In this document: positions 1-5,220 of the stretch, piece by piece
Layout: every line of letters starts with the position of its first letter
How positions within the stretch are numbered: position 1 is the stretch's first letter
Source of the DNA: an uncultured Burkholderiales bacterium
GTDB lineage: Bacteria > Pseudomonadota > Gammaproteobacteria > Burkholderiales > Burkholderiaceae_E
Assembly (NCBI GenBank): GCA_903831925.1
Contig: CAIKZV010000254.1
Location: 1-5,220, forward strand
DNA: 5,220 nucleotides
Reading direction: 5' to 3'
Notes under the pieces: generated by a model
Databases searched by the model: none
Seen by the model: the letters and a program-made list of their open reading frames with translations, nothing else
What the model was told of the DNA's origin: nothing
Made by a program: the position numbers and the translations under genes

Positions 1-65
1 AGGCCGCCGCCATCGCCGGGCGACGCCTGCGCCTGACCCCGGCCGGACTGGTCGACGACGAATGA
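1..65 (+). CDS. C-terminal end of probable ABC transporter ATP-binding protein (partial)
   Basis: Only the last 20 codons are in the window, in the frame starting at base 3, ending ...RLTPAGLVDDE and TGA at 63-65. The stop overlaps the start of the next gene as ATGA, which indicates translational coupling. The tail (AAAIAGRRLRLTPAGLVDDE) has the flavour of the end of LolD/YbbA/MacB-type ATPases, where a basic arginine/leucine stretch precedes a short acidic end. No Walker or signature motif is visible because they lie upstream. The identification rests mainly on context: FtsX/YbbP-type permeases are commonly encoded directly after their ATPase. In AttEFGH-like operons this would be the AttE position. 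It would hydrolyse ATP on the cytoplasmic face and drive the permease encoded next. That a gene ends here is likely; its function is inferred from position. Confidence 0.6.
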   Translation, partial: AAAIAGRRLRLTPAGLVDDE

Positions 66-2632
66 CGGCCGCGTTGGCGACCCTGCGCTGGTGGCTCTGG
101 CTGGCGCTGGGCCAGTGGCGAGCCGCACCGGGTCGCACGCTGGTGTCGATCGTGGCGGTCGCCATCGGGGTGGCGCTCGCACTGGCAATTCATCTGGTCA
201 ACGCCTCGGCCCTCGAAGAGTTTCGCCAGGCGATTGCCACGATCAACGGCGAGGCGCATGCACAGGTGCGCGCGCGCCGCGAGGGCTTCGATGAAGCGCT
301 GCTTGCGCAGCTTGCCGATCCGCCGATCGACGGGATTGCAGGGCTAAGCCCGGTGATCGAAACCGACGTGGTGGTGCTGCCGCAGCAGCGTTCGCTGCGT
401 CTGATCGCCATCGACCCGTTTGCGGCAGTCGCGGTCACCCCGGCGCTGATGCCGATGCCGCAAGGCGACGCCGCCTCGCTCTTCGAGGCCGATGCGATCT
501 TTCTGTCGCAGCCGGCGCTCGAGGCCTTCGGCCTGAAGGTCGGCGATCCGATCAGCCTGCGGGTCGGGCTCGAACAGCTGATATTGCGCGTCGCCGGGAC
601 GGTGCCGGGTGCGGCCCCCGGGCAGCGGCTGGCGGTGATGGACCTGGGCACCGCGCAGTGGCGTTTTGCGCCGCTCGGTTTGCTCGGGCGGCTGTCGCGC
701 ATCGATCTCAGGCTGGTCGAAGCCGCCGATCCGCAGACGGTGCAGCGGGCGGTCACGGCGCGGCTGCCGGCCGACGCGGTCTGGACGACGCCGGGGGCTG
801 ATGAGCAGCGGATGTCGAATGTCTCGCGGGCGTACCGGGTCAACCTCAGCGTGCTGGCGCTGGTGGCGCTCTTTACCGGCGCCTTTCTGGTGTTTGCGAC
901 GATGGCACTGGCGGTGGTTCGCCAGCAGGGCGAACTCGCGCTGCTGGGCGTGCTCGGCGCCACCTCGCGTGCGCGGCTGGGCGCGGTGCTGGCGCAGGGC
1001 GCCATCCTCGGCGCGCTCGGTGCGCTGCTCGGCACAGCCGGCGGCATCGGGCTGGCAGCCCTGCTGCTGGCGGCGGTCGGCGGCGATCTGGGCGGCGGCT
1101 ACTTCAGCGGATCGCGACCGCGCGTGGTGCTGGAGCCACTGGCACTGGTCGGATTCGCCCTGCTCGGCCTGGCGGTCGGTGTGCTGGGCTCGCTCGTGCC
1201 GGCCTGGGCCGCCTCGCGAACTGCGCCTGCCCGTGCATTGCGCAGCGGCAGCGCGGAAGACACCCTGGCAGGACTTGCGCGCGGGCGCTGGGCCCTCGCG
1301 CTTGCAGCAGCCGGCGCCGGGCTGGTTGCGCTGCCGCCGATCAACGGCCTGCCGATCGGCGCCTATATCGCCATCGCGCTGTGGCTGATCGCCGGCATCG
1401 CCTGCGTGCCGCTGCTCACCCGCACTCTCGGCCGACTGCTGGCAAACCTGGCCGCAGGCAAACTGTGGCGCTGGCCGGCAGCCTGGCTGGCCACCACCCG
1501 CATTGCGCAGTCGCCGGGCACGGTTGCCGCCGGTCTGGCCGGTGTGGTGGCAAGCTTTGCCCTGAGTTCGGCGATGGCGATCATGGTGAGCAGCTTTCGG
1601 ACCTCGGTGGCCGAATGGCTAGACGCTGTGCTGCCGGCCGATGTCTATGCGCGGGTGTCGGCCGGACGCGATGCGCCGCTCGACCCGGCCCTGCAGCGTC
1701 TGATCGCGGCAGCACCCGGCGTGGTGCGGGCCGATTTCCTGCGCACCGTCGAGCTCAGCCTCGCGCCGCAGCGCCCGAGCGTGGCACTGCTGGTGCGCGA
1801 TCTCGACCCGCGCCATCCGCAGCAGCAATTGCCGATGACCGGCGAGTCGCTGCCGGTGCCGAACGATGCAATCGCGATCTGGGTCTCCGAACCGATGCTC
1901 GATCTCTACCGCCTGCGACCGGGCGAGCGCATCGAATTGCCGATCGGTGCTCGGGCGCCGCCAGCCGACCAGCCACCGCGCTTTTTCGTCGCCGGAGTCT
2001 GGCGCGACTATGCCCGCCAGCACGGCGCGCTGGCGATTGGCGCCGCCGACTGGCAGCGCCTGACCGGCGAAACCGGCGCGAGCGACGTCGCCCTGTGGCT
2101 GGCGCAGGGCGCCAGCCCAGACACCGTGATCGCCGGACTCGCGCGGGCAACGCCAGCGCTGGCCGCGCTCGACTGGCGCAGCGCGGCCGACATCAGAGCC
2201 CTGTCACTGCGAATCTTCGATCGCAGCTTCGCGGTCACCTACGCGCTCGAGGCGATCGCGATCCTGGTGGGTCTTTTCGGCGTGGCCGCAGCCTGCGCCG
2301 GCGAAGCCCTGGCGCGGGCCCGCGAGTTCGGCATGCTGCGCCATGTCGGCGTGCAACGGCGCCAGATCGTCGCGCAACTGGCGATCGAAGCCACGCTGGG
2401 TGTGAGCGTGGCCGTCGCCTGGGGCGGCCTGATCGGCGCGGCGATCGGGCTGGTCCTGATCAAGAAGGTCAATCCGCAGTCGTTTCACTGGACGATGCAG
2501 GTTCACTGGCCGATCGGTGTGCTGGCCCTGAGCGCTGCCGCGCTGATCGGCGCGGCGCTGATTGCCTCGCTGCTGGCAACCCGCAGTGCGCTGGGCGCCG
2601 GGCCGCTGGCCGCGGTCCGCCAGGACTGGTGA
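62..2632 (+). CDS. FtsX/MacB-superfamily ABC transporter permease (YbbP/AttFG-like, ~10 TM)
   Basis: This is an 856-aa inner-membrane permease. TM1 is at about residues 25-46, followed by a large MacB-type periplasmic domain (about 47-258). Three helices follow at about 262-286, 308-338 and 358-384, forming the first FtsX core. Central hydrophobic stretches lie at about 409-424, 431-455 and 486-511. A second extracytoplasmic domain (about 512-720) precedes the second FtsX core, with helices at about 723-746, 773-800 and 816-838. The loops after the first helix of each core (RQQGELALLGVLGA near 287-300; RAREFGMLRHVGVQRRQ at 752-768) are the typical coupling segments that contact the ATPase. 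The length and duplicated architecture match E. coli YbbP (about 800 aa) or a fused AttF/AttG pair. The ending AVRQDW is typical of this group. The start ATG overlaps the upstream stop (ATGA) and lacks a clear Shine-Dalgarno, which fits coupling. LolC/E-like lipoprotein release is less likely because those have four helices. The substrate is unknown; a hydrophobic or lipid-like molecule is an inference. Confidence 0.9.
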   Translation: MTAALATLRWWLWLALGQWRAAPGRTLVSIVAVAIGVALALAIHLVNASALEEFRQAIATINGEAHAQVRARREGFDEALLAQLADPPIDGIAGLSPVIETDVVVLPQQRSLRLIAIDPFAAVAVTPALMPMPQGDAASLFEADAIFLSQPALEAFGLKVGDPISLRVGLEQLILRVAGTVPGAAPGQRLAVMDLGTAQWRFAPLGLLGRLSRIDLRLVEAADPQTVQRAVTARLPADAVWTTPGADEQRMSNVSRAYRVNLSVLALVALFTGAFLVFATMALAVVRQQGELALLGVLGATSRARLGAVLAQGAILGALGALLGTAGGIGLAALLLAAVGGDLGGGYFSGSRPRVVLEPLALVGFALLGLAVGVLGSLVPAWAASRTAPARALRSGSAEDTLAGLARGRWALALAAAGAGLVALPPINGLPIGAYIAIALWLIAGIACVPLLTRTLGRLLANLAAGKLWRWPAAWLATTRIAQSPGTVAAGLAGVVASFALSSAMAIMVSSFRTSVAEWLDAVLPADVYARVSAGRDAPLDPALQRLIAAAPGVVRADFLRTVELSLAPQRPSVALLVRDLDPRHPQQQLPMTGESLPVPNDAIAIWVSEPMLDLYRLRPGERIELPIGARAPPADQPPRFFVAGVWRDYARQHGALAIGAADWQRLTGETGASDVALWLAQGASPDTVIAGLARATPALAALDWRSAADIRALSLRIFDRSFAVTYALEAIAILVGLFGVAAACAGEALARAREFGMLRHVGVQRRQIVAQLAIEATLGVSVAVAWGGLIGAAIGLVLIKKVNPQSFHWTMQVHWPIGVLALSAAALIGAALIASLLATRSALGAGPLAAVRQDW

Positions 2633-2641
2633 TTGCTGGCC

Positions 2642-3895
2642 ATGATGCCCACCCGTCGTCACCTGCTCAAAGCACTCGCCCTCAGGCTGTCTGCGCCCGG
2701 CCTGGCCGGCCCCGCCGGCGCGGGCGGCTCAATGCCGGCCTTGAGCGCGATGGCCACCGCCTGCCCGTGGGCAGCGATTGCCGCCCCATCTGCCCCGGCA
2801 ACCGGTCGCGCGGCGGTCGCGCCGCCCTCCTCGGCCTCCTCGCCATCACCGGCCGCGCCGACCTGGGACATCGTCGAATCGGGCACGGTGCTTCGATTCC
2901 CGCAGGACCACGGCGCACACCCCGGATTTCGCACCGAGTGGTGGTACATCACCGGCTGGCTCGAGCGCAAGGGCGCCGCCGATGCAGGCTTTCAGATCAC
3001 CTTTTTTCGCAGCCGCACCGCGCATCCCGATGCCAACCCGAGCCGCTTTGCGCCAACCCAGCTGGTGCTCGCCCATGCCGCGCTCGCGCTGCCCGAACGC
3101 GGCCGGCTGCTCCATGCCCAGCGCGCCGCCCGTGCGGGATTCGGCCTGGCCAGCACCGCCGCAGGCGACACCCGGGCGATCATCGGTACCGGACCCGATG
3201 CCTGGTCGCTCTCGCGCGATCCGGCTACCGATCGCTATCGGGCCCAGGCCAGCAGCGGCGACTTCGACTTCACGCTCGAGCTTGCTCCCGACGCCCCGCC
3301 GCTGTTGCAGGGCCAGGCGGGTTATTCACGCAAGGGGCCTGACCGATCGCAGGCGAGCCACTACTACAGCCGGCCGCAGATGGCGGTGAGCGGCTCGATC
3401 CGGACCCGCCGATCAGCATCCGGACCGGCAACCGCCAGCGCGGTGCGCGGACGGGCCTGGTTCGACCATGAGTGGTCGAGCGACTACCTCGGCGCTCAGT
3501 CGAGCGGCTGGGACTGGATCGGCATCAATCTGGACGACGGCGGCGCACTGATGGCCTTTCAGATCCGCGGCACCGACGGCAAGCCGACCTGGCGCGATGC
3601 CACACTGCGGCGCGGCGCGACCGGGCCGGTGCGATCGGGGCTGTCGCCGGTCTTCGAGACGCTGCGCAGCTGGCGCTCGGTGCGCAGCGGCGCGCTGTGG
3701 CCGGTCTCACAGCGCATCCGCGTCGATGATCTGGTGATCGAGCTCGAGCCGCTCTTCGATGACCAGGAACTCGACGCGCGCGGCAGCACCGGCATCACCT
3801 ACTGGGAAGGCGCGGTCACCGCCAGCGTGTCGGGCCGGCGCATCGGGCGCGGCTATCTCGAACTCACCGGCTATGCCGGCGCGCTTCGTTTCTAG
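2642..3895 (+). CDS. Tat-exported lipocalin-like protein, AttH / carotenoid 1,2-hydratase-like family (PF07143)
   Basis: The family is recognised from conserved blocks, numbered here from TTG 2633: FPQDHGAHPGFRTEWWYITG (89-108), QITFFRSR (121-128), QGQAGYSRKG (226-235), SHYYSRPQM (242-250), WFDHEWSS (276-283), GWDWIGINLDDG (292-303) and the terminal GYLELTGY (407-414). These are hallmarks of AttH/CrtC-like proteins, which fold as two linked lipocalin-like barrels. The N-terminus carries TRRHLLK, a good twin-arginine motif, so the protein is probably exported folded to the periplasm. Start choice is uncertain. TTG 2633 directly follows the permease stop and has AGGA 7 bases upstream. ATG 2642 and ATG 2645 place the RR motif nearer the N-terminus but lack a visible ribosome site. 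About 65 residues rich in Ala, Pro, Ser and Gly separate the signal from the conserved core. Linkage to the ATPase and permease points to handling of a hydrophobic transport substrate. Carotenoid hydration is not supported: no carotenoid genes are nearby. Confidence 0.88.
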   Translation: MMPTRRHLLKALALRLSAPGLAGPAGAGGSMPALSAMATACPWAAIAAPSAPATGRAAVAPPSSASSPSPAAPTWDIVESGTVLRFPQDHGAHPGFRTEWWYITGWLERKGAADAGFQITFFRSRTAHPDANPSRFAPTQLVLAHAALALPERGRLLHAQRAARAGFGLASTAAGDTRAIIGTGPDAWSLSRDPATDRYRAQASSGDFDFTLELAPDAPPLLQGQAGYSRKGPDRSQASHYYSRPQMAVSGSIRTRRSASGPATASAVRGRAWFDHEWSSDYLGAQSSGWDWIGINLDDGGALMAFQIRGTDGKPTWRDATLRRGATGPVRSGLSPVFETLRSWRSVRSGALWPVSQRIRVDDLVIELEPLFDDQELDARGSTGITYWEGAVTASVSGRRIGRGYLELTGYAGALRF

Positions 3896-3927
3896 ACCTA
3901 ACCGAGACCTAACCGAGACCCAACCGA
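3895..3927 (+). repeat. Three tandem copies of an 11-bp repeat
   Basis: The unit gacctaaccga occurs exactly at 3895-3905 and 3906-3916, and with one change (gacccaaccga) at 3917-3927. The first unit begins with the last base of the TAG stop codon of the lipocalin-like gene. The unit length is not a multiple of three, and the array lies in the gap before the tas homologue. It may be replication slippage or an operator-like direct repeat with one-turn spacing; nothing here distinguishes these. Confidence 0.85.
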
Positions 3928-3968
3928 GCCACCACCGGCTTTCGGAATCCCGGCAAGACAGCGGCGCG

Positions 3969-3974
3969 TAGAAT
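3969..3974 (+). promoter_or_regulatory. Candidate -10 box for the tas homologue (possible leaderless transcript)
   Basis: TAGAAT matches the sigma-70 -10 consensus at five of six positions. It ends 7 bases before the ATG at 3982, so transcription would start at or within a base or two of the start codon. No Shine-Dalgarno sequence lies between the box and the ATG, which fits a leaderless message. No convincing -35 hexamer is present at 16-18 bases upstream (the sequence there is near aatccc), so this is only a candidate. Confidence 0.4.
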
Positions 3975-3981
3975 CTGCCGG

Positions 3982-5037
3982 ATGATCGATCGCATACAGC
4001 TTGGCCGCTCAGGCCTGAAGGTTCCCGGCATCTGCCTTGGCACGATGACGTTCGGGCAGCAAAACGACACCGCGCAGTCGCATGCGCAACTCGACTACGC
4101 ACTCGAGCGCGGCGTCGACTTTGTCGATACCGCCGAGATGTACTCGATGCCGATCCGGGCCGAGACCTTTGGTGCCACCGAAAAGATCGTCGGAGAATGG
4201 CTGGTCAAGGGCAAACGCGACCGTGTGACCCTGGCCTCCAAAGTGTCGGGGCCCGGGCGCGGGATGAACTGGATCCGCACCGGTGATCGCGAAGGCGTTG
4301 AGCCGCTGTCAAAGCGCGACGTGCTGCTCGCCTGCGAGGCCAGCCTCAAGCGGCTGCGCACCGACTATCTCGACCTCTATCAGATCCACTGGCCGACCCG
4401 CAATGTGCCGATCTTCGGTGCCGGGCGCTTCGACCCGAGCAAAGACCGCGAGTGCGCCTCGATCCGCGAGACCCTCGAAGGCCTGGCGCAGCTGGTCAAG
4501 GACGGCAAGGTGCGGGCGGTGGGCGTGTCCAACGAGACGGCCTGGGGCGTGTGCGAATGGACCAAAATCGCCGAACACTATTCGCTGCCCCGCATCGCCA
4601 GCATCCAGAACGTCTACAACCTGATGTCACGGGAATTCGACGCGGGCGTGGCCGAGGCCTGCCATCGCGAAGACGTCGGTCTGCTGGTCTACAGCGCGCT
4701 GGCCTTCGGTCATCTGACCGGCAAATACCTGCGCGGCGGCAAGCCCGCCGATGCCCGGCTGATCAAGTTCGGCCCGCTGTGGCCGCGCTATGCCCGCCCG
4801 CAGATCGAACCGGCGGTGCTCAAGTACGAAGCCCTGGCCAAGGACGCCGGCCTGACGCTCACCCAGCTGGCGCTCGCCTTTTGCTATCGCAGTCCATATG
4901 TCGCCTCAACCATCCTGGGCGCGACCAGCGTCGAGCAGCTTCGTGAGCAGATCGACGCCTGGTCGGTTCAGTTGTCAGACGATCTGGTCAAGGCGATCGA
5001 CGCGATTCACGAGCAGATGCCCAATCCGGCGAAGTAA
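3982..5037 (+). CDS. tas: Aldo/keto reductase, Tas-like
   Basis: This 351-aa cytoplasmic protein aligns by eye along its whole length with E. coli Tas (346 aa), an NADP(H)-dependent aldo/keto reductase. Matching blocks include GTMTFGQQN (20-28), AQLDYA (35-40), AEMYSMP (51-57), ASKVSGP (85-91), LKRLRTDYLDLYQIHWP (122-138), GVSNETAWGV (181-190), IQNVYNL (208-214), LTGKYL (245-250) and ASTILGAT (308-315). The catalytic tetrad appears intact as Asp49, Tyr54, Lys87 and His136. The fold should be a TIM barrel that reduces aldehydes or ketones using NADPH. E. coli Tas was found as a suppressor of tyrosine auxotrophy under starvation, and its physiological substrate is not settled. The gene is separated from the upstream operon by 86 bases with its own candidate -10 box, so it is probably transcribed independently. 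There is no clear ribosome site. The downstream gene is convergent. Confidence 0.95.
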   Translation: MIDRIQLGRSGLKVPGICLGTMTFGQQNDTAQSHAQLDYALERGVDFVDTAEMYSMPIRAETFGATEKIVGEWLVKGKRDRVTLASKVSGPGRGMNWIRTGDREGVEPLSKRDVLLACEASLKRLRTDYLDLYQIHWPTRNVPIFGAGRFDPSKDRECASIRETLEGLAQLVKDGKVRAVGVSNETAWGVCEWTKIAEHYSLPRIASIQNVYNLMSREFDAGVAEACHREDVGLLVYSALAFGHLTGKYLRGGKPADARLIKFGPLWPRYARPQIEPAVLKYEALAKDAGLTLTQLALAFCYRSPYVASTILGATSVEQLREQIDAWSVQLSDDLVKAIDAIHEQMPNPAK

Positions 5038-5043
5038 GTCTGT

Positions 5044-5075
5044 CCGGCGCAGCCTGGGACGTCCAGGCGCGCCGG
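5044..5075. terminator. GC-rich bulged hairpin between convergent genes, possible bidirectional terminator
   Basis: CCGGCGC (5044-5050) pairs with GCGCCGG (5069-5075), and GCCTGG (5052-5057) pairs with CCAGGC (5063-5068). The loop is gacgt and a single A bulges at 5051, giving 13 base pairs, nearly all G-C. It lies 6 bases after the TAA of the tas homologue and 6 bases beyond the minus-strand stop of the converging gene, the expected place for a shared terminator. Neither side has a real T-tract, so it is not a classical intrinsic terminator and may instead block exonucleases or assist another termination route. Confidence 0.5.
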
Positions 5076-5081
5076 GGACCT

Positions 5082-5220
5082 TCAGGCGCGCCGCGGGCTC
5101 AGGCGCGAGATCAGCCGATCGGCCTGATCGAATACTCGAGCACTGACACCAGGCGGCAGGCGACGGGTCAGGAAGGGAATGCCAAGCGCCAGGACGGCGA
5201 GGTCGTCGGTCCAGCCCACC
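5082..5220 (-). CDS. C-terminal end of a YkvA/DUF1232-like protein (partial)
   Basis: Reading the minus strand from base 5219 gives 45 codons and a TGA stop at 5084-5082. The protein begins VGWTDDLAVLALGIPFLTRR and ends DRLISRLSPRRA. The pattern Gly-aromatic-x-Asp-Asp-Leu followed by a hydrophobic helix and then LPPGV resembles the second half of the DUF1232 (YkvA) domain. There the usual context is DLIPDFIPVLGYxDDL and then a hydrophobic segment; the DLIPD part would lie just outside the window. These are small proteins, often membrane-associated, of unknown biochemical role. The gene converges on the tas homologue with 44 bases between the stops. The call rests on a short fragment, but the open frame, family-like motif and clean stop support a real gene. 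Confidence 0.65.
   Translation of the reverse strand, partial: VGWTDDLAVLALGIPFLTRRLPPGVSARVFDQADRLISRLSPRRA

Noticed and set aside
190..1047. A 285-codon minus-strand open frame inside the permease gene
   Set aside because: It is Ser/Arg/Ala-rich, lacks domain-like patterns, and lies wholly antisense to conserved FtsX-family coding sequence. It is a composition artefact.
2204..2662. A 152-codon minus-strand open frame across the permease/lipocalin junction
   Set aside because: It is Gln/Asp/Arg-rich with no recognisable family and is antisense to the conserved second FtsX core.
2753..2764. Possible lipobox cysteine (ATAC, Cys44 numbered from TTG 2633) in the lipocalin-like protein
   Set aside because: The -3 residue is Ala rather than Leu, and the Cys is too far from the N-terminal charged region with no clean hydrophobic helix just before it. 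The Tat motif is the better signal.
1381..3342. A 653-codon plus-strand open frame overlapping the permease and lipocalin genes
   Set aside because: Its translation is Arg/Ala/Gly/Pro-rich with no recognisable motif, and it runs out of frame through two well-supported genes. Long shadow frames are expected in GC-rich coding DNA.
3928..3968. Search for an intrinsic terminator of the ABC operon or a -35 box in the gap before tas
   Set aside because: Only a weak CCGG...CCGG pairing without a T-tract was seen, and there is no TTGACA-like hexamer at the right distance.
5109..5129. Imperfect palindrome GATCAG...CTGATC around CCGATCGG, considered as an operator or second terminator
   Set aside because: It lies inside the minus-strand coding end (codons for QADRLIS). 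GATC/CGATCG words are frequent throughout this window, so it is likely coding-driven chance.
1..5220. CRISPR array, tRNA or rRNA gene, insertion sequence, att site or origin
   Set aside because: I saw no spaced repeats, tRNA-like cloverleaf arms, transposase-like frames or terminal inverted repeats. Almost all bases are explained by the listed genes.

Overview
This is a G+C-rich, densely coding bacterial segment with strong G/C preference at third codon positions. It looks like a proteobacterial chromosome, perhaps Betaproteobacteria (Burkholderiales/Rhodocyclales type). That guess rests only on composition and gene families, because no rRNA or other marker gene is present.

Layout. (1) Bases 1-65 hold the last 20 codons of a plus-strand gene, most likely the ATPase of an ABC transporter. 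Its stop overlaps the next start as ATGA. (2) Bases 62-2632 encode an 856-aa FtsX/MacB-superfamily ABC permease with about ten predicted membrane segments, of the YbbP/AttFG kind. (3) From about 2642 (or TTG 2633) to 3895 lies a lipocalin-like protein of the AttH / CrtC-like family (PF07143), with an apparent twin-arginine export signal. These three genes abut or overlap and form one operon of the ATPase-permease-AttH type. A reasonable model is a transporter that moves a hydrophobic or lipid-like molecule within or out of the inner membrane, with the exported lipocalin-like protein acting on or carrying it in the periplasm. The substrate cannot be told from the sequence.

(4) Bases 3896-3981 are a short intergenic gap. 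It holds three 11-bp tandem repeats, beginning in the stop codon of the lipocalin gene, and a TAGAAT -10-like box only 7 bases before the next ATG. (5) Bases 3982-5037 encode a complete aldo/keto reductase closely resembling E. coli Tas, with an intact catalytic tetrad. (6) Bases 5038-5081 are the gap between two convergent genes, spanned by a very GC-rich bulged hairpin (5044-5075) that may act as a terminator. (7) On the minus strand, 5082-5220 is the C-terminal end of a gene read from the right, resembling the YkvA/DUF1232 family.

Overall this is a conventional region. The points most worth a second look are the ATPase-permease-lipocalin operon, the unusual N-terminus of the lipocalin-like protein, the possible leaderless start of the tas homologue and the two small non-coding structures. 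I did not find a convincing new biological system.
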